From Anniella stebbinsi (lineage: Eukaryota; Chordata; Lepidosauria; Squamata; Anniellidae), in contig JARDYH010000003.1 of the NCBI GenBank assembly GCA_029215795.1, positions 173,984,382 through 174,048,381 on the forward strand: a stretch of 64,000 bases of DNA, in the 5' to 3' direction. Shown here one piece after another: positions 22,800-34,483 of the stretch. The first letter of the stretch is position 1. Each line of letters opens with the position of its first letter. The translations under genes and the position numbers were made by a program. The notes beneath the pieces were generated by a model that saw only the letters and a list, made by a program, of their open reading frames with translations, ran no database searches and was not told the origin of the DNA.

Positions 22800-24200
22800 A
22801 ACCTCAACTTAAGCTGTTAAAATGCCTGGGAGAAAAGAAAAGTTTTGATCTGGCGCTGAAAATATAACAATGTTGGCGCCAGACGGGCCTCATCGGGGAG
22901 ATCATTCCATTATTGGGGTGCCACCACAGAGAAGGCCCTCTCCCTTCTTCCCGTCCTCCAAGCTTCCCTCAGAGTAGGCACCCGGAGGAGAACCTTTAAT
23001 GTTGAGCGTAGTGTACGGGTAGGTTCATGTCGGGAAAGACGTTCCATCAGGTATTGTGGTCCCAAACCATGTAAGGCATTATAGGTTAAAACCAGCACCT
23101 TGAATTGGGCTTGGAAACATATAGGCAGCCAATGCAAGCGGGCCAGAATCGGTCTTATATGTTCAAACCTTCTGGTCCCTGTTACCAATCTGGCCACTGC
23201 ATTTTGCACAAGCTGCAGCTTCCAAACTGTCTTCAAAGGCAGCCCCACGTAGAGCGCATTGCAGTAATCTAACTTGGAGGTTACCGGAGCATAGACAACT
23301 GAAGCCAGGTTATCCCTGTCCAGAGAGGAGCGTAGCTGGGCCACCAGCCAAAGTTGGTAGAAGGCACTCCGTGCCACCGAGGCCACCTGAGCCTCAAGTG
23401 ACAGAGATGGTTCTAGGAGAAACCCGAAGCTACGAACCTGCTCCTTCAGGGGGAGTGCAACCCCATCCAGACCAGGTTGAACACTCTCCATCCGGTCAGA
23501 GGAACCCCCCACTAAGAGCATCTCAGTCTTGTCTGGATTGAGTTTCAGTTTATTAGCTCTCATCCTGTCCATTGTCGCAGCCAAGCACCAGTTCAACACA
23601 TCCACAGCCTCACCTGATGAAGATGATAAGGAGAAGTAGAGTTGCGTGTCATCAGCGTACTGATGACAAGGCACTCAATGGTTTCATGTAGATGTTGAAC
23701 AGCATGAGGGACAAGACTGACCCCTGCGGAACCCCATATTGGAGAATCCACAGGGCCGAGCAGTGCTCCCCAAGCACCACCTTCTGGAGCCAACCTGTCA
23801 AGTAGGAGCGGAACCACTGCAATGCAGTGCCTCCCACTCCCAACTCAGCCAGTTGTGCCAGAAGGATACCATGGTTGATGGTATCGAAAGCCACTGAGAG
23901 ATCAAGGAGAATCAACAGAGTCACACTCCCCATGTCCTTCTCCCAACATAGGTCATCATACAGGGCGACCAAGGCTGTTTCCATGCCAAAACCAGGCCTG
24001 AAACCCGATTGAAATGGATCCAGATAATCAGTCTTATCCAAGAGTGTCTGGAGCTGGCCAGCAACCACCCACTCAAGGACCTTGTCCAAGAATGGAACAT
24101 TTGCCACTGGCCATAGTTATTAAGATTTTCTGGGACCAGGGAAGCTTTCTTCAAGAGTGGTCTCATTACTACCTCTTTCAGACGGTCTAGGACCACCTAA
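22800..24200 (-). mobile_element. L2-like LINE, 5'-truncated, broken reverse transcriptase
   Basis: Read on the minus strand, about 24195-23680 encodes reverse-transcriptase blocks: LDPFQSGFRPGFGMETALVA, DLSVAFDTINHGILLAQL (first catalytic Asp present), [13 protein letters not shown] and [21 protein letters not shown] small deletion with a frameshift follows near 23660-23700. The frame then continues as HQYADDTQLYFSLSSSS (YADD catalytic box), [17 protein letters not shown] and the C-terminal thumb region down to about 22910. The wording is that of L2-clade (CR1 group) elements. The 5' half with ORF1 and endonuclease is missing. It is a dead copy. Confidence 0.85.
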
Positions 24201-24500
24201 AGAGCCATTCATGTGAAAAGCTCATCAAACGGATCAATCGTTTCTCTACTTACGTCACTGCTAAAAGCTTAATTAAAAGTGACATTTGTAGTAAAGTGGG
24301 GTGGGAAAATAACTGGTTTATCTGCATGTTAAGCTACATCAAACAAATGGCTGTCCCATTGCACCAGTTTTCACTTCCTCTGCCTAGAAACTACAATGTC
24401 TGCACGGACCCTGGAGCTACTGAAATCCTTGGACTATGTAGTGGATGCAAAAGGACAGTTTGCCCTCTTATTTGTTCAGCATAGCAACTGCATTCCTGTG

Positions 24501-24605
24501 GGCTTATCTACACAACGAACCTATGTGAGGCTGCAAGCCTATTCAGACTTACCTGGGCATCATCCCCATTGAACACAGTGGGACATTTCTGAGTCAACAT
24601 GTATA
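24501..24605. repeat. Dispersed repeat fragment (TGGGACTTACTTCTGAGT family)
   Basis: AGACTTACCTGGGCATCATC, CCCATTGAACACAGTGGGAC and TTTCTGAGTCAACATGTATAG match, with changes, the family at 52282-52372. Confidence 0.5.
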
Positions 24606-24659
24606 GAACGGAACAATTTGTTTTATATCAATTTATGGCTTCCTCCAAAGAATTTGTGG

Positions 24660-24985
24660 TGTTATGTTTGCCTCAGGAGCATTTGCAGTACGGTATTTAG
24701 TGTTGCACCCCACCCCCTGGAACACCTTACCAATTGACATTAAACATACACACACCCAGTTCTGACATCTAGACATCTTCTTAAAGCTCATCTCATCACA
24801 CAGGCTTTCTCTGAAGTGTGACCCAGCCAACTATGGTTCATGGCATACAGTTGAGTCTGCAGTTTTATTGCTGATTATTATTTATTGTTTTGATGCCATT
24901 GCATTTTATGTGCATTGCTTTGATACCTCTGTGGAAAGTGGTATATAAATGTGGATAATAAAAAAATAAAAATGACAACTATATA
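24660..24985 (+). mobile_element. L2/CR1-like LINE 3' end fragment
   Basis: It contains CTGGAACACCTTACCAATTG and TCTTAAAGCTCATCTCATCA (the usual end of the LINE ORF2, WN.LP....LK.HL...AF) and a 3' tail GAAAGTGGTATATAAATGTG with an A-rich end AATAAAAAAATAAAAATG. Only the last 300 bp are present. Confidence 0.6.
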
Positions 24986-25693
24986 AATAACTTCATGAAA
25001 TGAGAGCTAAAACACAGCATAAACATCCAGTCAAGGTGTCCAAATCTGTTGATGGTCAAACACAGCAGCTGTCACATGACTCACCCAGATTCTAGTCACT
25101 TAAAGTAGTAATATTATTTGTAAAGTGCCTAAAAAACTAAACACACCCTTCAAAATGCACACAATAGCAGGCGTGCAAAATCATACATCTGATTTTGCTC
25201 TGTGAAGACACAATCCAGCTGAAGTTATATCCCCTTGCACTCAATGACAAAAGGATGCACAGAATGGGCAGCATCCAATGCTGTCGCATTGCTAGTGTTA
25301 ATGATGTTGAGCTAGCATAAACCAATGTAAGCCCATCATTAGTGCGGTCTAGGCAAGTGGGAAAATGGTGATTTGTTGTGAGTTGCTACCAAAATTTGCA
25401 TGTAAATTACTGGGTTTCCCCCCTCCTTTTTCCCCCCCTTAAAAGTGCTAGTGTTGGATACTGACCATTGTACTATGCCCATAATTATTGAATCTCTGTG
25501 CTGTTTAAGTGGGCTGAAGACCACATAACATCATTCCAATGTACTAAATAAGAGGAATGTAATCCCATCTCACAAATATTTATGCATGTACTCAGTAGGA
25601 TTAGTTATTATTCTCTCTGTAAAATGTGCATTTACTTAAGCCTTAAGGCATCTAAATAACATTTTGATTTAGTGTATGTGTACGTTTGTGTAC

Positions 25694-25719
25694 ATACACA
25701 CACACACACACACACACTT
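25694..25719. repeat. (CA)n microsatellite
   Basis: About 12 CA units within TACATACACACAC..CACTT. Confidence 0.95.
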
Positions 25720-27904
25720 CAACAGACTGCAGACGCGATGTACGTGCTGTTTCCTCGGTTGTCGCAAACAGTTCCTGTTTCAGTGAGTTGTTGGGTTGAC
25801 AACTATGCAGCTCTGGAGCAATCCAGTGCAAACTGTTTCTTCTATAATTTCTCAGTTGGGAATGTGCAGAAAAGGGATGGTGCAAGAACCGAGCATGGTA
25901 CTCTCCTCTTTGGTCATAGAGGGCTGGACTAATCATTGCTGAGCTTGTCAGTCAGTAGCTGAAATTTCACTTCCTCCTCACCTTTTACTACAGAGGATGA
26001 AGGGGAATTGAAGTCTCGAGAGTACTTTGTCCAGGAAACCAGGATGTGGTCTTAATATATTATTAATCTCTAAGGGGGAAATGAAGGAGGACATTAGAAA
26101 CTGAAGTGCAATCAATTACAAGAACCGGATGGTATTCTGCTGAAAACACTGATCACAAGCCGGGGGCAGGGGGATTCTCCTACATCTGAGACCACCCAAA
26201 GTGCACTTGTCTCGCCAACTGCTTACACATGAAGAAATCCCTGTGCTTCTTCAATTTGCCAGGCTTTACTGGCTCTGAAGATGGCCATTGTGAGGTGATG
26301 GTCAAACCCCTGCTAAACTGTGAAGCTCATGGGTGGGTGTGTAGTTAACCTAGCTGTTAAGATGATCATCGTTCTTGTTCTGGCAGTCTTCCCTTCCCTA
26401 TGTCTTCAGAAGGACTTGAACAAGTGAAACCTTTCCCATTGGTGTGTTTGAAAACCTTCCCCTGAAGGATTTCTCTTTATCCATACATGGAGGCACAGCA
26501 GCTTTGCCATAGGGGAAAATGCCGCCAATGCTACCTACTGTACAAGGGCTTCTGTGAAGCAAGAAAAAGGCTGTTCTGAACTCTTTGAAAGAAATGGGGC
26601 GAGACAAACACACCCAATATGATTTAAATTGTGTTCAAAACATCAAGACGTTAGTCAAAGACATGAGCTGTCTGAGGTTACTCAGAGGTGAGAGACAAGC
26701 ACTCTACCCATGCTTCAGATGTTCTTCTAAACTGTATCAATATGCCAAATCTTTCAGGACTGTATAATGGTGCTCAAAAGAGAAACTGCAGGCTAAACTA
26801 GCCAAAATGTAGAGATCAATGAATTGGATCTCCCACTCTGTTAAAAGAATGAATGCAGGGTGGCCTTGAATTTGGATGGGGTGGCATGATGCTGGTAATT
26901 CTTCCAGCATTTCCAATTTAATTTCTGCAATGATGCTCTCAGGAAGTTGAAATATCAGGACAAATTAATTAAGACACTTTGTCTTCTCTTATTAAATCTT
27001 TTTAGGCCTGGAAGTCCATTCCTTTTAAATTGGAAACAGCTGCGACTGGCATTGCAAGACAGAAAAACATTTGATATGATCTAACATATGCCTTCTATGA
27101 TTACCAGATTTTGAGACTGGCTTATGTAATTGTTACTGTCTTTTGCCTTTAAAAAATTGAATCATGTATATGTCTCACATGAAGATGTTTGTTACTGGAA
27201 AACCTGTCAACTAGGGCATGAAGAAACACTAATTTTTTGCTTCTGTTCTGAAATGTTTATATTCTTTGAGTAATCTCCAACCAAGTAAACCTTAAGACAA
27301 CTGTTACAGTTACTATGGGACAGAGGCTTCAAGCTGACAGTTTAAAAAGTCTAGCAGGAGATGCTATCTTTATTTATATAGGTACTAGTCAAATAGTAAA
27401 ACACCACTTGGATTGGCCAAAAGGTCAATAAGTTTGGTTGGTGGTTGTATGGTCCATACAGAAACACTGATTGATTACTAAAAGACCAAGAAGTGTGAGC
27501 TTTGAAAGAGTTCAATAATTCTGGCCATGAGAGTTTTGAAAGCTCCGTTAAATCAGGGGTTGATGGGTTGTTGACAATTGGTTGTCAGCTGGAAAAGGAT
27601 CTGAAGATCAGAATTTCAAGCAGTCATTGAATCATTTTAGAAGCCAGAAGCAGCAGGAAAAGCTTGAGGCAGAGGAAGACTGCTGTGCAGCAGCAGTTCC
27701 TGGTTTTGTCGTGATTAAGGTTATGGAAAGCTGGTCTGATGGGGGGGTGATATTGGGAGCTTATTTAGCTGGGGAAGATTTATATTATAGGAACTGTAAG
27801 CATTCGTAATGCTGGATAACTAATTCTGAATCCACACATAGTGAATTCACACATTCGTACATAGGGAAATGACACAGTTAAGCTACCAGAAGACAAAGTA
27901 ATTG

Positions 27905-28170
27905 CCACCAAAGTGGATGGCTTTAAAAAGTATTAGACAAATTCAGAGGATAAAGCTCAATGGCTCTTTGTTATGATGTCTATGTATTAGTTCCAGTATC
28001 CGAGGCAGTATGCTTCTCACTACTAGTTACTGGGGAACATGAATGGGATGGTGTTATTGAGCTCATGTCCTGCTTGTGGGCTTCCAATAGGCATCTAGTT
28101 GACCACTGTGAGAACATACTAGACCAGCTTGGCCTTTGGTCTGATTCAGCACAGCTGTTATGTTCTTAAG
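27905..28170 (-). repeat. SINE-like dispersed repeat (GTCCATCTAGTCCAGCA family)
   Basis: On the minus strand it begins CTTAAGAACATAACAGCTGT and continues CTGAATCAGACCAAAGGCCA, CCCACAAGCAGGACATGAG and CTTTTTAAAGCCATCCACTT. This is the same block order as at 7976-8262. Confidence 0.75.
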
Positions 28171-28599
28171 GAACCTTAACCTACCCTTTGAAAAGAAGCA
28201 ACAGCTTATTTCCTCATGTAAATCACTCCCTTAACAAGTGTCTTTATTTTGTCAATCTTTTAAGCATCTCTAGTGGCAGTGTCAATCCTATGCCATGGGA
28301 AACAAACTAAAAGGTTTATCTAAGGCAAGGGTGGGCAAACTTCAGTGTTGGACTGATAACTTTTTGGGATAGTTCCACGGTTTTCAAAAAGTTCTGAGAT
28401 GTCTCCAACAAGGTCCTCTCAGCATATATATTGAAGCCCTATACTAGAATAAGGCTGCAAATATCAGTATCATGTCCTCTACAGGCAGATGATCAAGAAT
28501 TCAGTCAGTGCATCATAAGAATCACCAGTTATTTCCAGTTTGCAATACGATGTACAAACACCCAAAGCTTGTAGTGTTTAGCATTTACAGTTGTGTTAA

Positions 28600-31089
28600 A
28601 AAAGACAATGTCCTATGTTTTAATCATTTTATTGTACAGAAACGTTAGATAAGTCCTTCTCATATATATAATAATTTTCAAAAACCTCAGTCCAGTTATT
28701 CAGATTGATGCTCCAGATGTGACACAAAGCAAAAGTGAATTATAACTGCACCACACTAAACTCATACTTATTCTTATAAGTTATTTTGGATGACCCAGTG
28801 CATCACATTCATTTTTAAAATGTTTGCATAACCGTAATGGAAAGCAGTGTTTCCATAATGAACAATTCTAGCAAAGATGCACTTCTAGCTGCTTTCAAAA
28901 GAGAAACGTCTACAACATAAGGCTGTTTCTGAAGATCATGACTTTATTTGAAAAGCTGGACATTAGTTTTTAGATACTGAACTTAACAGGCCCCAAAAGC
29001 TTAACCTCTAAAAAGAGATCTATTAGTATGTGGTCTTTTTAGAGATTTTTGCTAATGACAAAAATATTACTGCCACTCTTATAGACTTTTCATTACGGTG
29101 CCTCCCAGTATAAACCCCATAAAATAGAAGTTTGTGGTTTATTTTCTGAATCTATTTCTACAATGACATTAAAATTCAGTTGAAATTACACTTTCAACTC
29201 CCATTGATTTAAACTTTTCTAGTGTAAAGCAATAAGACTAGATGTGTTTATCTTTGGCTGAACGTACTCCTTAATTATCTCCCCAACAGATGGGAACAGA
29301 ATCAAAAGGCACTATGTCACTCTTTCCATTAGCATTTATCCACAGAATGCAATTTACAACTGCTGCCAATAATACTATTTTTATTTAAAGCTCCAATGAA
29401 TAGTAGTGATGGATTCTATTTTCAGAATAGAGATGCCATTATAAATAAACATAAAATGTTGTTTTCTTATTTGTACATAGCTTTTGGTATAGCCTATATC
29501 TAGTCGATATCAGTGACAACCTTCCACTAATTTTAATGGCTGGCTACTAATTGAAGTACATTTACCTGGGAGTACGTTCACAGAATTCAAAGAACATTGG
29601 GTTACACTGAAAGTCTCTTTATTGTTGTTTCAAAGTTGCTAATAGTTTAGGACTTAGGTCCAATCTCTGATTTGAACGAATGGTCTTGGAAGTATCTACA
29701 CATTCTGGAAAGGATGAGCAGAAAAAAACAGAGGGACTACCTCACCCATAACCTACTAATAAAGGAGACCATTATGCCTTTGTCTTGACCTGTATTGCAT
29801 TCTAAGAAATTGTCCATTCAGGAAGTGCAATTATTATTTTGCAATGTTATCAGTTATTGTAAATTGTTACAGCAGTACCTGATAAGAGTTGAAACGAAAA
29901 TAAACCGGGGTTCCGTAGTCATAACTGATATAGTTGTTTTGAAATCCTGCCTGACTGTTTGTAATTGTAAACCAATTGACACAATTGTACCTCTGATAAT
30001 TATAAATTTTGTAATTAACTGGCCTAGTGCAGGTCGGTCTTTCCTGGAGTGTTTGTATTGATAGAGTCTCAAGGGAAAAACATGACTAAAAGTGTGTTTC
30101 TGTTCAAGAATCAGCCCTAGCAGAAAAAGGTAGCTAGGAGGGAGTGGGCTAACTCTGTATCCCTCCCACACACACCAGAATGTGAGAGTGGCATAGTAGA
30201 CAGCAGCTGATCCGAGCGTTCAGCTTTGACTGTACCTAATAACCTTATTTGGGGTTGGGGCGATGCTGGGGAAGATGCTAGACTCAGCCCTAGCAAACAC
30301 CTACCAGATGTCCTAATGCTGTCACAGCTGTGAGGCTGGTGAAGGGGCTGTGCACTTCTGCCAAGTACAGCAGCAGATGTGCAGCTCATAAATCCTCACA
30401 ACTGTGGAAAATGTAGGAGAGCACCTTGCAAAAAAGTACTGTGCCAATCTGTGAATCAAAGCAGTATTTATTCTCCAAGAAGCCAAAGCCATATCACAAC
30501 TTTTAATGGCACTGTTTCCATATGAATCTATAGGGTTAACTGCAGTGTAAATAAAAACCAAAGTTCTTGACACAAGTAGGCAACTAGGATCTTCTTGTCT
30601 AGTTCCAGCTACATTTGCTCACATTCAGGAATTTGCTGTGGTTGTGGGTGCTCTGATGCACATATGGCGCTACAGAAGCTATGAAGACTTTCCCATTCGT
30701 TACAAAAGAGGGATCTGTCTTCAGCCTGCTGTAATGTCTGCATACAGAGTTCCCCACTCTATTGACACAGATGGGGCACTCCACCCACCCAAGCACACGA
30801 AGCCCCAGGCTGGGGCTTCAAGTATCACTGAAACAAAAAGGTAATACGGTTAGGGTTGGTCTGTTAAGAAAGAGCTCACTGGGATTTCGTGGCAAAACTA
30901 TATCTATTGAAACACACATAACAATGGTATGAGCTTTGACAATCTCATAGACTCATAGAATGGTAGAGTTGGAAGGTGCTTATAAGGTCATCGAGTCCAA
31001 CCCCCTGCTCAATCAACATGTTTTCCATCTCTGCCACACTTGTGATAATTCTGTGTCATTCACTGGATTTCTGCCCAGCAAGGAGGTCC
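28600..31089 (-). other. BVES: BVES 3' UTR (probable extent)
   Basis: Sequence downstream of the BVES stop. Minus-strand AATAAA signals lie at 30467-30472, about 29618-29623 and 28628-28633. I take the last as the furthest likely end, which would give about 2.5 kb. Which signal is used cannot be decided from sequence. A CR1-like fragment lies at 30942-31024. No further open frame of note. Confidence 0.5.
30942..31024. repeat. Short dispersed repeat (CATAGAATGGTAGAGTTGGAAGG)
   Basis: TCATAGACTCATAGAATGGT, AGAGTTGGAAGGTGCTTATA and TCGAGTCCAACCCCCTGCTC are the well-known wording of a repeat widespread in birds and reptiles (CR1-related 3' end). It sits in the first 150 bases of the presumed BVES 3' UTR. 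Confidence 0.8.
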
Positions 31090-31199
31090 CTAGGGAGATT
31101 TAGATGGTATGCCAGATGGAGGGTCAAAAACATCATCTTCCACACTTTCTTCTATCGGTTTCATTTTTGGTGATGTTCTTAAACAAGGAGAAGGTTGGC
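31090..31199 (-). CDS. BVES: BVES coding exon 8 of 8 (residues 319-354, stop)
   Basis: Last coding exon. The acceptor is ATTGGCAG just above 31199. The first two bases complete the split codon from the exon ending at 37586 (giving Arg319). The encoded tail is [20 protein letters not shown] then [16 protein letters not shown] and TAG. The core MKPIEE..EDD.F matches the BVES carboxy terminus of other vertebrates. This is an acidic, probably unstructured cytoplasmic tail. It is too short to stand out as an open frame and was found by following the donor phase. Confidence 0.9.
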
Positions 31200-34100
31200 C
31201 TGCCAATATTTGTAAAAAGAAAGCATTTAAAATCAACTCGTTAATTATAGAATATCATCATCCATCATAGTACAGTCCAAGCCTGAAGACAGTACTTTTT
31301 ATTGAAATGTTTTAGGTGAAATTTGGATTAGTTGAGGGTATCCTGGATGCCACAAACACAATACAATGAAATAGTCTCACTTAGTATCAGCTATGGTTCA
31401 TTTTCATCACCATCCCCTGATTTTAGTATTATACAGACCAGCCTTTCCTAACCTGGTGCCTTCCAGAAGTGCTAGCTATAATTCTCATAATGCTGGTTTG
31501 GGATGATGTTAGTTGTAGTTCAACACACCTAGAGGTTAGAGAAGGCTGATATTAAAAAGAAGTAAATGTTCATTTAGAACTTTTACATAAGTTCTAAATG
31601 AACATTTCTCCCTTATGTTCCTTGCACAGCAACCCCATACTCCATACCAGCTGTGCTGTAGCTACAAATATCCAACTCCTTGATACAATGTACCTTATGT
31701 TTTACTCTGCGTATAGAACAAGTCTTGAAAATACTGTTACAGTGCAATCCTATGCATGGCATACAACACAGTTCCATTGAGTTGTACACCAGTGTTCTCC
31801 AACTGGTGCACATAAATGTTTTGGACTACAACTCCCAGCATTCTTGATCATTGGCCATACTGGCTGAGGCTGATGGGAGTCAGCATCAAAAACATCTGGA
31901 GGGTGCCAGATTGGAGAAAGATGTTGCAGCCTTAGGCACTAACCATTTTAGAACATTACATGTTATTAACTGTTAAAATGTTTTGCTGCCAGTAGATTAC
32001 AGCCTTAAACACATTTACTTTGAACCAAATTCCAACTAGATCAGTGGGACATATTTTTAAATAATGGGAAACAGAAATGTCCATTTTCCTCAAATGTGTG
32101 GACTGCATGCAGAAGGCTGCCCCATAAGAGTTATCCTTGCTTCCGGCAAATGCTAGAGTCAGCCACTTTTAAGATGTTTCCTGCCCTTGCTAGACAGATA
32201 TTCCAGAATCATATATGGCCCTTTAGTACTTTGTTCTAAAGTTCAAATGCCTAAAAAAGGGTTCTTTCCTCCTCCCACACAATGCTGCCAGGAAGCACAG
32301 ACAGAATAAAGCACAATGAAACTTGCAGAAGTATTCACCCGCCTTGACTTATCCACATTTTGTTGTGTTACAACCAGGAATTAAAATGGAGTTAATTAGG
32401 ATTTCTTCTCACTGATCTACACAAAATAGTCCATAATGATGAGGTGGGGAAAGAATCTATATGTTTTACAAACTGATTTAAAAATACAAAACAAGAGAGG
32501 TCTTGATTGCATAAATATTCACCCCCCCCCCCCGCCCCATGCTGTGACTCCCTTAAATAAGCTCTGGTGCCTTCAGAAATCACATAATTAATTGAATGGT
32601 CCACCTGTGTGCAATTCAAGTGTCACATGATCTCAGATAAAATACACCTATTTCTGGAAGGCCCCAGAGTTTGTTGGAGAGCATATTTAGACAAACAGCA
32701 TCATGAAGACCAAGGAGCTAACAAAATAAGTCTGGGATAAAGTTCTGGAGAAGCACCCTCAGGGTTGGGTTATAAAAAAATCCCAAACTATTAAACTCCT
32801 CCAGAGCACTGTTAAATCCATTATTGATTGGAAGAGTGAGAAGGACAACTTGCCCTCTCGATCGCTGTCCTTCTTGGCTGGTTGCCCAGGCAGGAGATGC
32901 AATTAGACTACAACTATAACATATTATTAATGCATCTCTCAGGGAAGGGAGTTTTCCATCATGTTTAAATGAAGTGGTGGTACGGCCGCTTCTAAAAAAG
33001 CCCTCTCTGGACCCCCCTGGACCTTAATAACTACAGACCAGTATCAAATCTTTCATTTCTGGGCAAGGTAATTGAGAGGGCAGTTGCCTTCCAACTCCAA
33101 GCAGTTTTGGATTATACAGATTTTCTAGACCCATTTCAAACCGGCTTCAGAGTAGGATATGGAGTTGAGACCACTATGGTCACCTTAGTGGATGATCTAC
33201 GCTTGAGTATTGACAGGGGCAGTGTGTCCCTGCTGGTACTTCTGGATCTCTCAGGAATACCTGGAGGGATTGGGAATCGGGGGCACTGTGCTTCAGTGGT
33301 TCCGGTCCTACCTCTCGGGCAGATGGCGATGCTTGGGAATATTTGCTCCTCAAAGAAGGAGCTGTTGTATGGCATACCACAAGGTGCCATCCTATCCCCA
33401 ATGCTGTTTAACATCTACATGAAACCGCTGGGAGAGATCATCCAGAGGCATGGGTGGGGTGCTATCAGTACGCTGATGACATCCAAATATATTTCTCTAT
33501 GCCTTTTACAACAGTGTCAGCTAAGGATAGTGTGTCTCCTCTGAATGAATGCTTGGAGGCGATAATGGGCTGGATGAGGAAAAACAAACTGAAGCTGAAT
33601 CCAGATAAGACAGAGGTGCTTACTGTCAAAGGCCACAACCTGGGTTTGGAGGTGTGTCAACCAGTTCTGGATGGAGTTACACTCTCCCTGAAAGGCTGTG
33701 TTCGCAGCTTGGGAGTGCTCCTGGATCCGTCACTCCAAATGACAGCTCAGATAGATGCGACGGTCAGGAGTGCCTACTATCAGCTTTGGCTGATACGCCA
33801 GCTGCGCCCCTTCCTAGAGTTGGAAAACCTAAAGATGGTAGTGCACACGCTGGTAACTTCAAGTCTTGACTTCTGCAATGCACTATACATAGGGCTACCT
33901 TTGTGCCTAGTCCGGAAACTTCAACTAGTTCAAAATATGGTAGCCAGGTTGGTCACCAGTACACCTAGGGGTGACCATATCACACCAGTTTTAAAATTAC
34001 TCCACTGGCTGCCAATTATTTTCCAGGCAAAGTACAAAGTGTTGGTCATCACCTTTAAAACCCTACGTGGTTTGGGTCCAGGTTACCTGCGGGATCGCCA

Positions 34101-34435
34101 TCTCTCATACAATCCGCCCCGCACACTCAGGTCCTTTGGGAGGAATTTGCTACAGTCAGCCAAAACTAGGCTGGCAACCGTTACCCAGAGGACCTTCTCG
34201 TCTGCTGCTCCCAGACTGTGGAATGGCCTGCCGGAAGAGATTCGTCAACGTAATAGTCTCTTTGACTTTATTAAGCCATAAGGACCGATCTCTTCCGGCA
34301 GGCCTACCCAGTCGAATTTTAACAGTTTTATTGGTATTTTAATAATGTATTCGTTTTATGTGTTTTTAATCAGTTTTATGTATTTTATATTTGATGTTGT
34401 TCCCCGCCTCGATCCAGAGGGAGAGGCGGGTAATA

Positions 34436-34483
<48 letters not shown>

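Larger units (their letters stand above)
19620..28600. other. Intergenic region between converging LIN28B and BVES
   Basis: It contains the CR1- and L2-like relics listed separately. I see no supported gene, exon or RNA in 19640-20450, 21720-22790, 25000-25690 or 25730-27900. Open frames there are short and lack similarity to known families. Confidence 0.6.

Noticed and set aside
22910..24196. Reverse-transcriptase-like frames as host genes
   Set aside because: YADD and FNIYMKP blocks, truncation and frameshifts show a dead L2-type LINE.
27582..27809. 75-codon plus-strand frame rich in Gln/Glu
   Set aside because: Short, no start context or family; the area borders a SINE-like repeat.
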